NCBI RefSeq assembly: GCF_900130055.1
Contig: NZ_FQXU01000003.1
Location: 275,627-339,626 of the forward strand
Source: Clostridium intestinale DSM 6191
Lineage (GTDB): Bacteria; Bacillota; Clostridia; Clostridiales; Clostridiaceae
Direction of reading: 5' to 3'
Length of the DNA stretch: 64,000 bases
The notes beneath the pieces were generated by a model. The model was given only the letters and a program-made list of their open reading frames with translations. It made no database searches and was not told where the DNA came from. Shown here one piece after another: positions 55,137 through 64,000 of the stretch. The number at the start of each line of letters is the position of its first letter. Positions within the stretch are counted from its first letter, which is position 1. Made by a program: the position numbers and the translations under genes.

Positions 55137-55765
55137 AATAAAAATTTTCTGTAATCACATTATCTTCTATATTCTACATGATTACTTAATGATTCAATGT
55201 AATTTTCTTTTAATTTAAGCAATAATAGTTCTCTAGTCATTACTTTACATTCAAGCCGTTGTAACTCATCAAGTTTATCCCATGCCAATATTGTCTTTAC
55301 CATAATTTATGCTATCCAAATTATCATTAATCTTCATTGTTAAAGCAAATTGCTCAGTAGTTATGATATTAGCTTATATTGTTATATCCCTATCTAATGT
55401 TAATACAATATCATCTACTGAAATTCTTCTTAAATACTTAATTTGTTCCCAATTCCATTATCATAATAGAATTCTTCCTATTTTACTGATAATTCTTACC
55501 CCATACAAACTATTCAACATATAATGTGAAATTCCTTTTGTTTATTGGTTTATCAATAAATTTTAGTACAAAATTTTTAAAACTCGTTAATAATCAAAAT
55601 AGCATTCTTCCATGAGTGTTATTTCTATCAAGAAGGTTCTTATGATTGCTAAACACTATCTTTAAATTAATAGTTTTTTACCTTCCTTATAGAAAGTTTT
55701 ATAATTATCTCCTAATTAATATAGATACAAAAAGAAGGTATAGAGTAGCTTAAATACCTTCTTTT
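55137..55765. other. Region with decayed coding stretch and repeat B
   Basis: It contains the frame-broken coding remnant (about 55160-55490) and the second copy of the hairpin element (55586-55767). No intact gene is supported. Confidence 0.6.
55160..55490 (-). pseudogene. Decayed coding stretch
   Basis: On the - strand a 47-codon frame (55303-55160) starts MVKTILAWDKLDELQRLECK. Upstream, another frame codes for protein-like YLRRISVDDIVLTLDRDI, a stop, then TTEQFALTMKINDNLDSINYGKD. The segments look like one former gene broken by a stop and a frameshift. No ribosome binding site is seen. The family is not recognised. Confidence 0.4.
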
Positions 55766-55767
55766 TT
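55586..55767 (+). repeat. Hairpin-rich element, copy B (candidate non-coding RNA)
   Basis: 182 bp, the second copy of the element at 54328. HP1 is AATAGCATTC/GAGTGTTATT (55598-55623), which keeps 10 pairs only if G-U pairs on the + strand RNA are allowed. HP2 arms (55625-55637 and 55680-55692) keep 11 of 13 pairs, and HP3 (55733-55762) with a T run is fully kept. Its end touches the stop codon of the adjoining - strand gene (55766). Confidence 0.7.
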
Positions 55768-56017
55768 AGATGTATTTACTTAAGTCAATGCTTTCTTTTA
55801 ATTTCACATTACCATCTATGATTTTAAACTTATCTTTATTTCCTAATACATAGTTATCTTTTTCTAATACAATAAAGTCCCATATTATTTCATAATCCTC
55901 TTTATTATCTCCAAAGAAATTCATATCTTGAATTCCTGTTGAGAGAGTTGTTATTTCACCAGTTCTTTTTGAGTAATACAGTGTCATTGACTTTTCATGT
56001 TCTTCTATTGTAGCCAT
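55766..56017 (-). CDS. Small phage protein downstream of the tail gene
   Basis: An 83-residue protein (IEEHEKSMTLYYSKRTGEI start, KLKESIDLSKYI end), soluble and mildly acidic. It directly follows the large tail gene in transcription order (12-base gap) with GGAGATGA as ribosome binding site, a common position for small tail or chaperone-type proteins. Family not recognised. The right end of repeat B acts as its terminator on the - strand. Confidence 0.7.
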   Translation of the reverse strand: MATIEEHEKSMTLYYSKRTGEITTLSTGIQDMNFFGDNKEDYEIIWDFIVLEKDNYVLGNKDKFKIIDGNVKLKESIDLSKYI

Positions 56018-56029
56018 TTTATCATCTCC

Positions 56030-59000
56030 TTAAGCTATAGCTATCCATGCAACTTCCATAGATCCTCTAAAAGATGGATAAGAAGTTAAGTTAGTATTAT
56101 CATTTAGTAGAAATGTTCCGTTTATATAGCTTGTATATTTATTTAAAGTTGGGTTGTAGTTGCTGCTCATATAACCTAGAATTCTAAAAGTTCCAGCGAC
56201 TATATTTTTGCCCCCTGCTGCTACACTAAATAGTTCAATACTTGCACCACTTGCTGCTTTTGCAGATTTAACAGATACAAGTACTTCAAAGCTTTTACCT
56301 TTAAATTCATCTCCAAGAGTTATTGTTGCATCTAAATTTTCTGAAATAGTTGCTACTCCAGTTGCCATTAGATAGTGATAATCTTTACCCGCTGAATCAC
56401 CAGTATTTTTATGCCATTTAAGTCCTGTAGTTCCTGGTGTAAATTCTGTGTAACTTCCATCTTGATTAGTAAATCTAGCGTAACTATCATTAACTTCAAA
56501 ACATCCCGATTTAAGTTCATTAGCATTTGGACTCCATGATGTTGAGTTCTCTCCTTCTTCAAGCTTTGGATATGTTAAAAATATAAGATATCCTCCACCT
56601 GAATTGTAACTTCCTTGATGCTGCATTCCTCCCTTAGCACTAGCAAAGTTGCTAGGAGTTGTAAAAGTATATGAATGCCTTTTTCCATCATAAATAAGTG
56701 TTATTCCTGTATTACTAATATTGGCTCCACTAATATCCATATACTCAAATGTGAATTGACCCCCTTTAACATTTGACTCTTTTGTTACTGCTAAAGATAA
56801 AGTATATTTTGTATTAGGTTTCAAAGGTATATTAGATTGCCATAGTCCTCCTGATTCTGATGTTGAGTTTTGTATACATATAGTTCCTGCATTGTTATAA
56901 CCAGTAGAACCTTGATTACCATATGTTGAAGCTGAACCCCAATACCACCACCCTTGAGGAGTTTTACTTCCGACTAAACCAGAGAAGTCTGTTCCTTTTA
57001 GTAGATTTGTACCTCCAATTTGACCTACTGCAACTCTTACACTGCTAGGATTCTGTTCTATTAGAGAACCGAAATCTGCTGCACTTACTTTAGATGATAT
57101 TTGATTACTAAGTATTGATATACTAGATACTGCACTATCAATTTGTGTTTGAGCTTCTTTTAATACTTCAAAATAATCTATTAGAACCGCTGGACTTGCT
57201 GCTTCGGCTCTTTTAGTACCTTTAACTATAATTTCTATAGTATGTTGTCCATAGGTTAGTCCTAGCTTTTCAAAGGCAACAAAGTTTGATACTGTAGTTG
57301 CTGAGTAAGTATCTACGTTTGTAGCAACAATAGCACCGTCTATTTTTACATCTGCATAACCTCTAAAAGTATTCTTTGATGTTATCCATCTAACTCCTAC
57401 TCCATCAAAAGTTAATTTAACGGAAGTATTGGCTATGGAGTTATGAGAGTAAGTTGTATTATAGTGTGCTGGGTCATTTCCTTTACTCCATGTTCCTGTA
57501 TAAATTAAACTTGCATCTCTATCATCAATTTTTGTTACTAATCCAGCAATATTATAAATATCTGTTTTTTCTACCTTTAAAACTATCTGCTCTTTCATTG
57601 TATTTATAGAGCCCTCTGCTGTCCCTATTCTTGTCTCGTGTCCACTAATAGAAGTTTGCATACTTCCAACTGTTGTGTTTACTCCACTTATAGTTTGATT
57701 TATTGCTGAATAGTTCTCACTTATTTTTGTATCTAAATCCTCTAAAGCTCGTGTCCATGTAGTCTTTTTATTTCCTTTTTCTATCATAAGTGACTTTAAT
57801 GATATTGTTCCACCAGTTATATAGTCTGTTCTAAAGTTTATATACCACATTGAATTTAGAAGATGCTCTGATGTAATTATCATTCTATATGATACATTTA
57901 CTTCTCCACTTCCGGCATTAAAATCTACTGGTATTGCATAAGAATTAAACGCCCCATTACCCCATCCTGTTATATTTCCTTGCCCTTGTATCCTTATTCC
58001 CCTTGATGCATTATTGTAAGTCAAATTGGAGTACTTAAAGGTAAATGATACAGTTACGTTATCCCCAACGTTTAAATCTCTAATTAAAACAGTATGAGGA
58101 AACTTTACATCATTTGTAGCTCCTGTAAACCCTATAGCATCTATATAGATATCACTTGTTTTTTGAGCTAAATTCCTTCCTCCAATAACTACATTATTTA
58201 TGGCTGTAGTTATATCTGTTTGCCATATCTTAGTGCTAATTTGACCTTGTAGAGTACCTATTGCAGTTCCTTGAGAACTAACCGTTTGTCCTGTCTCATA
58301 TATAGTTGTTTTAAGTGAATTAAAAGCAATATCTAAAGTCTGGTTAATATCATCAAACTTTATTTTAGATGCCTTAAGGGTTGTAGTTGCTCCATTTATT
58401 TGACTTACTAAACTTTCTTTTTCTATTTTATTACCGCTTATATTAGCGGTGTCTGAAACCATATCATCACGAATAATTTTAGACTTAATTCCTGAAGCTT
58501 TTAGCCCAGTTGCATCAAACATTAAGTTTCCTGTGTTATCCCACACATACATGTTATAGTCGTTAGATGCATCTTTACCTATCTGAACTCTTACTCGTGA
58601 ACTGTCCTTAATTTGTATTGTATTATCTGAAATAAGCATATTTCCACTGTCCGAAACAATCTTAAACTTACTTGTAGATAAATCTCCAGCTAGAAGTTTA
58701 CTAACTTTTAAGTTTGCTATTTGTGCATCTCCTATAGCTTCATTTGCTATTATTCCACTACCTGCAGTTATGGTTCCTGCCTTAATATTTGCAGCAGTGA
58801 TATTTCCTGCTAAGAGAGTGTTTATACTTCCTATATCAATTGCAGCTTGTTCTGCTTTTAGTTTAACTGCTTCTAAATTCTCTATAGTAGCTGTTTTAGC
58901 TATAAGTATATCAATCTCACCTTTATAAGCATTGAATTCAGTTGTTGTAATAGAGGTTGTTTCTAAAGTACCTATTCTTGCCTTTGCGGCTTCAAGTTCT

Positions 59001-60103
59001 CCCACACTTACTTTTTGTGCTACTAAATTAATAACCTCGAGCCTTAAAGGATTAAAGTCTACCTTAGAATTATCAATCATTCCATCACTTGTAGTTACTG
59101 AGTTAACAGTATCTACAGCTTCTAAAGTATTAGCTTGAATATCCTCAAAACTCAAAGTCCTGTTTGCTATCTCACATGAATTTCTTTCAGGTTCGTCTGG
59201 ATATTCAATAATTTTAACTATCCTTTGTTTTTCATTAACCTTCTTATCTTTAGATAAAAGAGTAATAGTATCTCCAAGATCATAGTTCAGGATATTTTTA
59301 TATTTATCATTTAAATTAACCAGGTCAAATATCTCTGCTGAGTATGCCCTTATAGGTTTGGATAACTCATTTAACTTTGCTGCAGCATCATCTTTTAGAT
59401 TTTCAACCACTGTATATCTATTATCTTCCCAGAACACAGTTATGACTTTATTTGAGTACTGATAATTCTCAACATACTCTTTGCCACTGTTTATATTGTT
59501 TATCTTCAGTCCATCTTTACCTATAGGTATTATCCTGGTGCAAAAGTCATAGGAGTTTGATTGTATCTCTAGTTTTTTCAAGTTCAATTTGTCCGAAAAA
59601 TATGATCCTTTATCTGAACCCATTGACTGATAAATATAGATCTTCTTATTTATAGCATCAAACTTAAAGTCACAAAGGTAAATCTTTTTAATTTCAAGAA
59701 GAACATCATATATAGAACAATTAGATTTTCTGACTGTCCTTTTTTTACTTAAATCACAACTTCCTATACTCCATCCAGTACCAATCAAAGCTAAGTTAAC
59801 AGTATCAGCACATTGTTGCTCTAATACTTCAAACTTATCTAATACCTTTCCTTTGAGATCTTCAACATTAACTTTTCCTACAAACTCTGTCCAATCATCT
59901 TTTATATTAACTTCTTTAATCACATACTCATTTTTCTTAGTTCTAACATAAGTTTCTTCTTTTATAAAATCATGTTTACTGTCTATTTGAGGATATGAAA
60001 AAAAGAGAACTTCATCACCTGAAAGATCTCTTTCTATCCTTAAATCCTTATAGTTTTTTAGTCCCGCTATTTTAGTTTTATTTAAGTCGTATAATATTAA
60101 CAA
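56030..60103 (-). CDS. Phage tail protein (Tal/prophage endopeptidase tail type) with carbohydrate-binding modules
   Basis: A 1357-residue structural protein. Residues ~1-330 resemble the phage minor structural protein/Tal N-terminal domain that attaches to the distal tail ring (EEVTYV-like start, YDLGDTITLLSKDKKVNEKQRIVKI near 280-305). A long coiled or helical stalk follows (~340-480). Further domains include a concanavalin-like segment (VVIGGRNLAQKTSDIYID, ~690), another (YSHNSIANTSVKLTFDGVGV to VLIDYFEVL, ~880-980) and a third (GGTNLLKGTDFSGLVG, ~1035). A C-terminal beta module ends it. It probably binds host surface glycans. The TTG start follows GAGGTGG. Confidence 0.85.
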   Translation of the reverse strand: MLILYDLNKTKIAGLKNYKDLRIERDLSGDEVLFFSYPQIDSKHDFIKEETYVRTKKNEYVIKEVNIKDDWTEFVGKVNVEDLKGKVLDKFEVLEQQCADTVNLALIGTGWSIGSCDLSKKRTVRKSNCSIYDVLLEIKKIYLCDFKFDAINKKIYIYQSMGSDKGSYFSDKLNLKKLEIQSNSYDFCTRIIPIGKDGLKINNINSGKEYVENYQYSNKVITVFWEDNRYTVVENLKDDAAAKLNELSKPIRAYSAEIFDLVNLNDKYKNILNYDLGDTITLLSKDKKVNEKQRIVKIIEYPDEPERNSCEIANRTLSFEDIQANTLEAVDTVNSVTTSDGMIDNSKVDFNPLRLEVINLVAQKVSVGELEAAKARIGTLETTSITTTEFNAYKGEIDILIAKTATIENLEAVKLKAEQAAIDIGSINTLLAGNITAANIKAGTITAGSGIIANEAIGDAQIANLKVSKLLAGDLSTSKFKIVSDSGNMLISDNTIQIKDSSRVRVQIGKDASNDYNMYVWDNTGNLMFDATGLKASGIKSKIIRDDMVSDTANISGNKIEKESLVSQINGATTTLKASKIKFDDINQTLDIAFNSLKTTIYETGQTVSSQGTAIGTLQGQISTKIWQTDITTAINNVVIGGRNLAQKTSDIYIDAIGFTGATNDVKFPHTVLIRDLNVGDNVTVSFTFKYSNLTYNNASRGIRIQGQGNITGWGNGAFNSYAIPVDFNAGSGEVNVSYRMIITSEHLLNSMWYINFRTDYITGGTISLKSLMIEKGNKKTTWTRALEDLDTKISENYSAINQTISGVNTTVGSMQTSISGHETRIGTAEGSINTMKEQIVLKVEKTDIYNIAGLVTKIDDRDASLIYTGTWSKGNDPAHYNTTYSHNSIANTSVKLTFDGVGVRWITSKNTFRGYADVKIDGAIVATNVDTYSATTVSNFVAFEKLGLTYGQHTIEIIVKGTKRAEAASPAVLIDYFEVLKEAQTQIDSAVSSISILSNQISSKVSAADFGSLIEQNPSSVRVAVGQIGGTNLLKGTDFSGLVGSKTPQGWWYWGSASTYGNQGSTGYNNAGTICIQNSTSESGGLWQSNIPLKPNTKYTLSLAVTKESNVKGGQFTFEYMDISGANISNTGITLIYDGKRHSYTFTTPSNFASAKGGMQHQGSYNSGGGYLIFLTYPKLEEGENSTSWSPNANELKSGCFEVNDSYARFTNQDGSYTEFTPGTTGLKWHKNTGDSAGKDYHYLMATGVATISENLDATITLGDEFKGKSFEVLVSVKSAKAASGASIELFSVAAGGKNIVAGTFRILGYMSSNYNPTLNKYTSYINGTFLLNDNTNLTSYPSFRGSMEVAWIAIA

Positions 60104-60133
60104 AAAATCACCACCTCTCTAAAATAGGAGTGA

Positions 60134-60526
60134 CTATTCCTCTATCATATAGTCAATAACCATAAGTTCTAATGGCTTCATGCTATAGCCTTCTAATAAA
60201 TCCATATTGAATTTATGGATATCTATTTCATTTTCAGCTTCTAATAATTCTTCAATCTCTTTATCCCATTTTTCTTTACAACTATCTTTAAATACTAAAT
60301 TCTTTAGACTATCAACCTTTATTGTTCCATCCTCTTCCTTTTGCACATATTTATCTATTAACTTTGCTCTTTCTTTATAGAAAATCTTTAAATCAGCTTC
60401 AATCTTAGCTATATTTTTAGCTATAGCATAAGAAACCTTTACTGGTAATTGCTTGTCTGATATAGCCTTTAAATTATTTATATCATCTACTATTTTTCTA
60501 TTTGATAATATTGTCTTTTCACTCAT
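60134..60526 (-). CDS. DUF1617-like phage protein
   Basis: A 130-residue, helix-rich, charged protein (LPVKVSYAIAKNIAKIEADLK and a YVQKEEDGTIKV hairpin) that matches the pattern of DUF1617 proteins between distal tail and Tal genes. Function unknown; likely structural or assembly-related. Its start is 2 bases from the stop of the gene at 60529. Confidence 0.7.
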   Translation of the reverse strand: MSEKTILSNRKIVDDINNLKAISDKQLPVKVSYAIAKNIAKIEADLKIFYKERAKLIDKYVQKEEDGTIKVDSLKNLVFKDSCKEKWDKEIEELLEAENEIDIHKFNMDLLEGYSMKPLELMVIDYMIEE

Positions 60527-60528
60527 TA

Positions 60529-60786
60529 TTAGTTCTCTCCTTCTGGTGATTCTGTTTTTGAAATTAATACTTCATCTTCTGTTTTATAGAGCTCTGCTTC
60601 AAATGCTGCAACATCTGCTCTGACTTGGGCTTTATTCCTTGCATAAAGCTCTTGATTGGTTATTGTTTTGGTTACACTTGTATTATTAATTCCATCTGTA
60701 TTAATGGTTGCACCTATATATGCAGCTTGTACTCCGTCTATTTCAACAACTCCATTTAGAGTTATGTTTTTGTTTAGCTTTAACAT
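60529..60786 (-). CDS. Small phage protein
   Basis: An 85-residue protein with a beta-rich first half (LNKNITLNGVVEIDGVQAAYIGA) and a helical second half. AAGGATGG precedes the start. It lies between the Dit and DUF1617-like genes, in the tail operon. Family not recognised. Confidence 0.65.
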   Translation of the reverse strand: MLKLNKNITLNGVVEIDGVQAAYIGATINTDGINNTSVTKTITNQELYARNKAQVRADVAAFEAELYKTEDEVLISKTESPEGEN

Positions 60787-60803
60787 TATTTATCCATCCT
60801 TTC

Positions 60804-61493
60804 TTATATCCATCTAGGTTTATATTTTATACTAACATCACAATTACTCTTTGAAAAAGTTATTGTATTAGATCCAGGAGACAGTACAGGAAAATCCCAA
60901 CTATCATAATCTGAGAATCTATTAGTTGATCCTTGAAGTACTGTACAGTCTTCTCCATTTACTATTATCTTTTGTCCTGCTGCTAAATTTTTTAGTGTGA
61001 AAGTTTCTCCTAGTCCAGTTACTACTAGATCTACAAGGGCAATGCTAGGAGTTATTTCTACTATAGCTGGAGTTTCTGAATTACCTGGCACATTTATGGT
61101 TTTGGTTGATACTCTATTAGCTATTTCTGTTATTTGAGATTTGTAAGCATAGCCTTTAAGTTCTATTTCTAAGTTATATCTACCTATAGCTATTCTTTCA
61201 TGATTTTTACTTACTATTAGGCAATCATAGTAAAGACTTAAATAATCAAACTTAAGTATACATTTTTCAAACTGTTTTACTATATTACTGATATCATTTA
61301 GTGCGGTTTCATCATTTGTATCTTCAATAAAGAGTCTTACTTTTAATGATTTATACTGCTCTTGCTTACCTATAAAGAGTGGGTTAAGTGAATTTCTTAG
61401 CCAATCATCATAGGTAATAATATTAGCTGTTTGGATATCTTTTGAGAGTAATATTGCTTTAAAGTTTGATATATCAATACTATTAACTAACAT
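60804..61493 (-). CDS. Distal tail protein (Dit-like)
   Basis: A 229-residue protein placed directly after the tape measure gene, the normal place of Dit in siphophages. It has an N-terminal domain with LRNSLNPLFIGKQEQYKSLKVRLFIE-type content and a C-terminal galectin-like beta domain (WDFPVLSPGSNTITFSKSN). Dit forms the hub joining tail tube and receptor-binding parts. Stop and start with the tape measure are 1 base apart. Confidence 0.78.
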   Translation of the reverse strand: MLVNSIDISNFKAILLSKDIQTANIITYDDWLRNSLNPLFIGKQEQYKSLKVRLFIEDTNDETALNDISNIVKQFEKCILKFDYLSLYYDCLIVSKNHERIAIGRYNLEIELKGYAYKSQITEIANRVSTKTINVPGNSETPAIVEITPSIALVDLVVTGLGETFTLKNLAAGQKIIVNGEDCTVLQGSTNRFSDYDSWDFPVLSPGSNTITFSKSNCDVSIKYKPRWI

Positions 61494-61494
61494 A

Positions 61495-64000
61495 CTACCC
61501 TCTCTTTCTCTTTGTAAGAACTGCAGCTTGATTCATGAAGTAATCTATGTCATTTTTATCATTAAAGCTGTAGTTTCCGTTGAAGTTTATTGTTGTATTT
61601 CCTTGGCCATAGTTTTCGGCTTTGCTTGATGAAGTTGCAGTTGCAAAAGCAGGATCTAAATTCATTCCCACCTTCATATCTCCACTTAACCCTTTAATTG
61701 AATCAATAACTAAGTTTTTGCTTTTCTCAATTCCCTTAGATAATCCATCCATAAAGTCAGGCATCCAGGTTTCATAGTCAGTTAATGGTCCCTCATCTGG
61801 TACTGAGAAGTGAAGATAGTTTCTTATTTTAGCAGCTAAAGCACTTACTGTATCTACTACTTTTGAGATAGAGTTTTTAATTCCGTTCACTAACCCATCA
61901 ACAAAATCTACTCCCCATGTATAGGCTTCTCTTGGTAGTCCTGTAATAAAGTTTATAGCACTACTAAAGCCTCCTACTACAACACCATATATATTAGATA
62001 ATGCATTACTCGCCCCATTTTTTAAGCTGTTAAACATATTAACTCCACTAGTATATAATCTTCCTGGAAGTTCTGAGAACCAATTTAATATTGAGTTCCA
62101 TGTATTAATGAGCCAATCTTTAGTTTCAGTAATTTTAAGGACTATTCCATCCTTCATGTATTGAACCCCGTTTATAACTCCATCCTTTAAATTTGAGACT
62201 ATATTTATTGCACTTGTTTTTATATCATTCCATACAGTTTCAAAAGTTAGTTTGATATTTGCAAGGATTTCAAAGAAGTTAGTTTTTAACTCGGTCCACT
62301 TAGCTATAAAGAAGTCTTTTATTGAAGTCATTACATTTACACAAATATTTCTTATCTGCATCCAAATTAGTTGTATTTCTAATTGCAAAGCTATTATTAT
62401 TGTTCTTATTGCGGATTTTATATTTATCCAGGCTAATTGAAGATTTAGCTTAATGTTTGACATTATACTTGTTATATCTAGTTTTAGCTTATCAAAGTTC
62501 CCAGTAACTAAATCACATAATAGAAGTACTGGAGCTAGTACTATGTTTTTAATAGCCTCCCATACATATCCGAATGCACTTTTAAGACTATCCATGGCCA
62601 TACCTAAAATTTTAAAGGTAGTTCCAAATCTATTAATTAAGAACTCAGAAATATTATTAATTATGTTTGTGAAAATGCTCTTTATACTATTTAATACACT
62701 GGTTATGCTATTTTTCCATGAGTTTAATTTGTTTATCACATAGTTTACAACCTCATTCCAAAAGGCTTTAACATTATCTACCCATAAGGATATAGAATCA
62801 GTTATGCTGCTGAAGATATCTATAAAGAATGTCTTTATTCCTTCCCAGGTAGGGAGCATATTTTTAAATGAGTTAAAAGCTTCAGGAATAGTAACTGTAA
62901 AGAAATTGACTAGATAATTACCTACATCCCTGGCGACTTCCTTTATCTTTTCCCAGAGATTAATCCAAAACTCTCTAAATGCTTCGCAGTTATTCCACAA
63001 ATAAATAAAAGCACCTACTAATAATGTTGTAGCTGCTATTGCAATACCTATAGGTCCAGTTATAAAGGTGAACACACTGGCCAGAGCTGTCATAGCTGGA
63101 GTTGCTGCAACTGTGGCTCCTGTCATTATTCCTATAGCTCCACTTATAGTTGTTATTACTGGTATAATTACTCCAACTATTGTGGCTATTCCACTAATCA
63201 GACCTGCCACTGGTGATATGGCTGCAACTAAAGCTAAAATAACTAAAATTATTTTCTTTGTTCCATCATCAAGATTAGCAAAGTTTTTAGCTAAGTTAGC
63301 TACATATTGAGCAGCCTTTGCTATAATTGGAGCTAACATTACACCCATGCTTGAAGCAGCTTCTTTCATACTTTCAGATGCAACTCTCATGCTGTTAGCT
63401 GCTCCATCAGAAGTATTTGCAAAGTCCCCCTGAGCATTCTTAGTTTTCTCCATAACATAAGCATATCTAAGTTCAACTTTTTCAGCTTCAGTCATTTGTT
63501 GATATTTCTTAGTTATTCCTTGTGTTAGTGCAAATTGTTCTAAATTCGCCTGAGTCATTACTATACCAAGATTTTTAAGTGATTCAGTTTCACCAGTAAA
63601 TATACTTTTTAGAGCTGTTTGAGATTCATCTAAGCTTATATTTTTGAATGAACTTAAATCTCCGGCAAGTCCTACAAGCGACATTGACATATCTGCAGCT
63701 TTATCTGTACTAAAACCCATTGAAGTACCCATATCACCAAATAAAGCAGCCATATCAAGGGCAGAACCTCCAGCAATACCAAACCTGTCTAGGGTTGTTT
63801 TACTCCAGTCTTGGACTTGTTTTGCATTGTCTCTAAATGCAACTTCAACTTTATTAGTACTTTCAATAAAATCTGAACCCATATTAACAGATGCAGCCCC
63901 TAATCCAACTATAGCTAATGTTGCTGGAGCTGTTTTTCTTGATATATTACCTGCAGTTGAACTAACTTTCTTAGCTCCTTCAGATATTTTAGTTAAAGCA
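61495..64000 (-). CDS. Phage tail tape measure protein (partial at right edge)
   Basis: The frame is open to the right edge; ~834 C-terminal residues are visible, and ATG 63882 is internal. It shows the TP901 tape-measure core (FIESTNKVEVAFRDNAKQ, followed by ALFGDMGTSMGFSTDKA), hydrophobic segments (~250-340 of the visible part: VILALVAAISPVAGLISGI and more), tryptophan-spaced helical repeats (W-x2-I/F pattern), and the C-terminal YLHFSVPDEGPLTDYETWMPDFMDGL motif found in many tape measures. It sets tail length and is injected with DNA. Confidence 0.93.
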   Translation of the reverse strand, partial: ALTKISEGAKKVSSTAGNISRKTAPATLAIVGLGAASVNMGSDFIESTNKVEVAFRDNAKQVQDWSKTTLDRFGIAGGSALDMAALFGDMGTSMGFSTDKAADMSMSLVGLAGDLSSFKNISLDESQTALKSIFTGETESLKNLGIVMTQANLEQFALTQGITKKYQQMTEAEKVELRYAYVMEKTKNAQGDFANTSDGAANSMRVASESMKEAASSMGVMLAPIIAKAAQYVANLAKNFANLDDGTKKIILVILALVAAISPVAGLISGIATIVGVIIPVITTISGAIGIMTGATVAATPAMTALASVFTFITGPIGIAIAATTLLVGAFIYLWNNCEAFREFWINLWEKIKEVARDVGNYLVNFFTVTIPEAFNSFKNMLPTWEGIKTFFIDIFSSITDSISLWVDNVKAFWNEVVNYVINKLNSWKNSITSVLNSIKSIFTNIINNISEFLINRFGTTFKILGMAMDSLKSAFGYVWEAIKNIVLAPVLLLCDLVTGNFDKLKLDITSIMSNIKLNLQLAWINIKSAIRTIIIALQLEIQLIWMQIRNICVNVMTSIKDFFIAKWTELKTNFFEILANIKLTFETVWNDIKTSAINIVSNLKDGVINGVQYMKDGIVLKITETKDWLINTWNSILNWFSELPGRLYTSGVNMFNSLKNGASNALSNIYGVVVGGFSSAINFITGLPREAYTWGVDFVDGLVNGIKNSISKVVDTVSALAAKIRNYLHFSVPDEGPLTDYETWMPDFMDGLSKGIEKSKNLVIDSIKGLSGDMKVGMNLDPAFATATSSSKAENYGQGNTTINFNGNYSFNDKNDIDYFMNQAAVLTKRKRG

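Larger units (their letters stand above)
52480..64000 (-). mobile_element. Prophage, tail and lysis region (partial)
   Basis: Consecutive - strand genes for tape measure, distal tail, tail-associated lysin/receptor protein, XhlA, holin and endolysin show the late region of a siphovirus-type prophage. It runs past the right edge; no integrase, attachment site or head gene is in the window, so the left border (taken at the endolysin) is uncertain and could include the 45-52 kb secreted genes. Confidence 0.85.

Noticed and set aside
59000..59138. Opposite-strand reading frames inside tail, mutS, ftsK and other genes (for example 58932-59138, 30066-30455)
   Set aside because: They have no ribosome binding site, follow the codon pattern of the real gene on the other strand, and encode Ser/Leu/Phe-rich shadows.

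Overview
The window is low-GC DNA (roughly 30% G+C by eye) with strong AGGAGG ribosome binding sites and frequent TTG/GTG starts. It carries several sporulation genes (spoVS, ylmC-type, a CotS-like coat gene, tepA next to ftsK) and an ispH-rpsA fusion. Together these point to a spore-forming Clostridium (Clostridiaceae). I cannot name the species from sequence alone.

Region 1 (1-20.6 kb, mostly + strand) is a conserved housekeeping block: nrnA (cut by the left edge), truB, ribF, rpsO, pnp, an M16 peptidase, a ylmC-type gene, dapG, a tepA-type ClpP-like gene, ftsK, rimO, pgsA, recA, rny, spoVS, a PHP phosphoesterase, an aspartate aminotransferase, HPr and purB. It serves RNA processing and decay, translation, DNA translocation, recombination and sporulation. 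Good sigma-A promoters are readable before rpsO, recA (with an SOS box), rny and HPr, and a sigma-H-like promoter lies before spoVS. Two genes (ylmC-type and tepA-type) have their Shine-Dalgarno sequence locked in a 10-bp hairpin.

Region 2 (20.6-24.1 kb) holds a ribbon-helix-helix/coiled-coil gene with its own operator array, a tyrosine recombinase followed by an 8-bp periodic repeat that forms two mutually exclusive hairpins, a small acidic Cys-motif protein, and lexA with a divergent SOS-type promoter region.

Region 3 (24.1-45.0 kb) is mainly - strand core genome: miaB, mutS, mutL, miaA, hfq and a methionine-gamma-lyase-like gene; then a GNAT, a CotS-like gene, cmk/ispH-rpsA, a BaiN-type flavoprotein, an RpiR-type regulator, mnmM and rluB. 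It continues on the + strand with an endonuclease-IV-like gene, a PadR regulator, ilvE and plsY. Short genes absent from long-ORF lists include a 57-codon gene at 32747. A trio of hairpin-forming repeats lies at 33.8-33.95 kb.

Region 4 (45.0-52.4 kb, - strand) is an accessory envelope and secretion block. It has a peptidoglycan amidase, a 5'-truncated flavoprotein without a ribosome binding site, a zinc-ribbon membrane protein, a lipoprotein, an NlpC/P60-dockerin protein whose catalytic Cys is Thr, a fragment of a peptidoglycan-binding domain, and a secreted triple-repeat dockerin protein.

Region 5 (52.5-64.0 kb, - strand) is the tail and lysis part of a siphovirus-type prophage: tape measure (cut by the right edge), distal tail protein, two small genes, a 1357-residue tail protein, a small gene, then XhlA (split by an in-frame TGA), holin and endolysin. 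Between tail and lysis genes lies an accessory pocket. It holds two diverged copies of a ~185-bp hairpin-rich non-coding element around an immunity-like gene and a decayed coding stretch, plus an orphan gene with a strong promoter whose spacer contains a LexA-box-like site.
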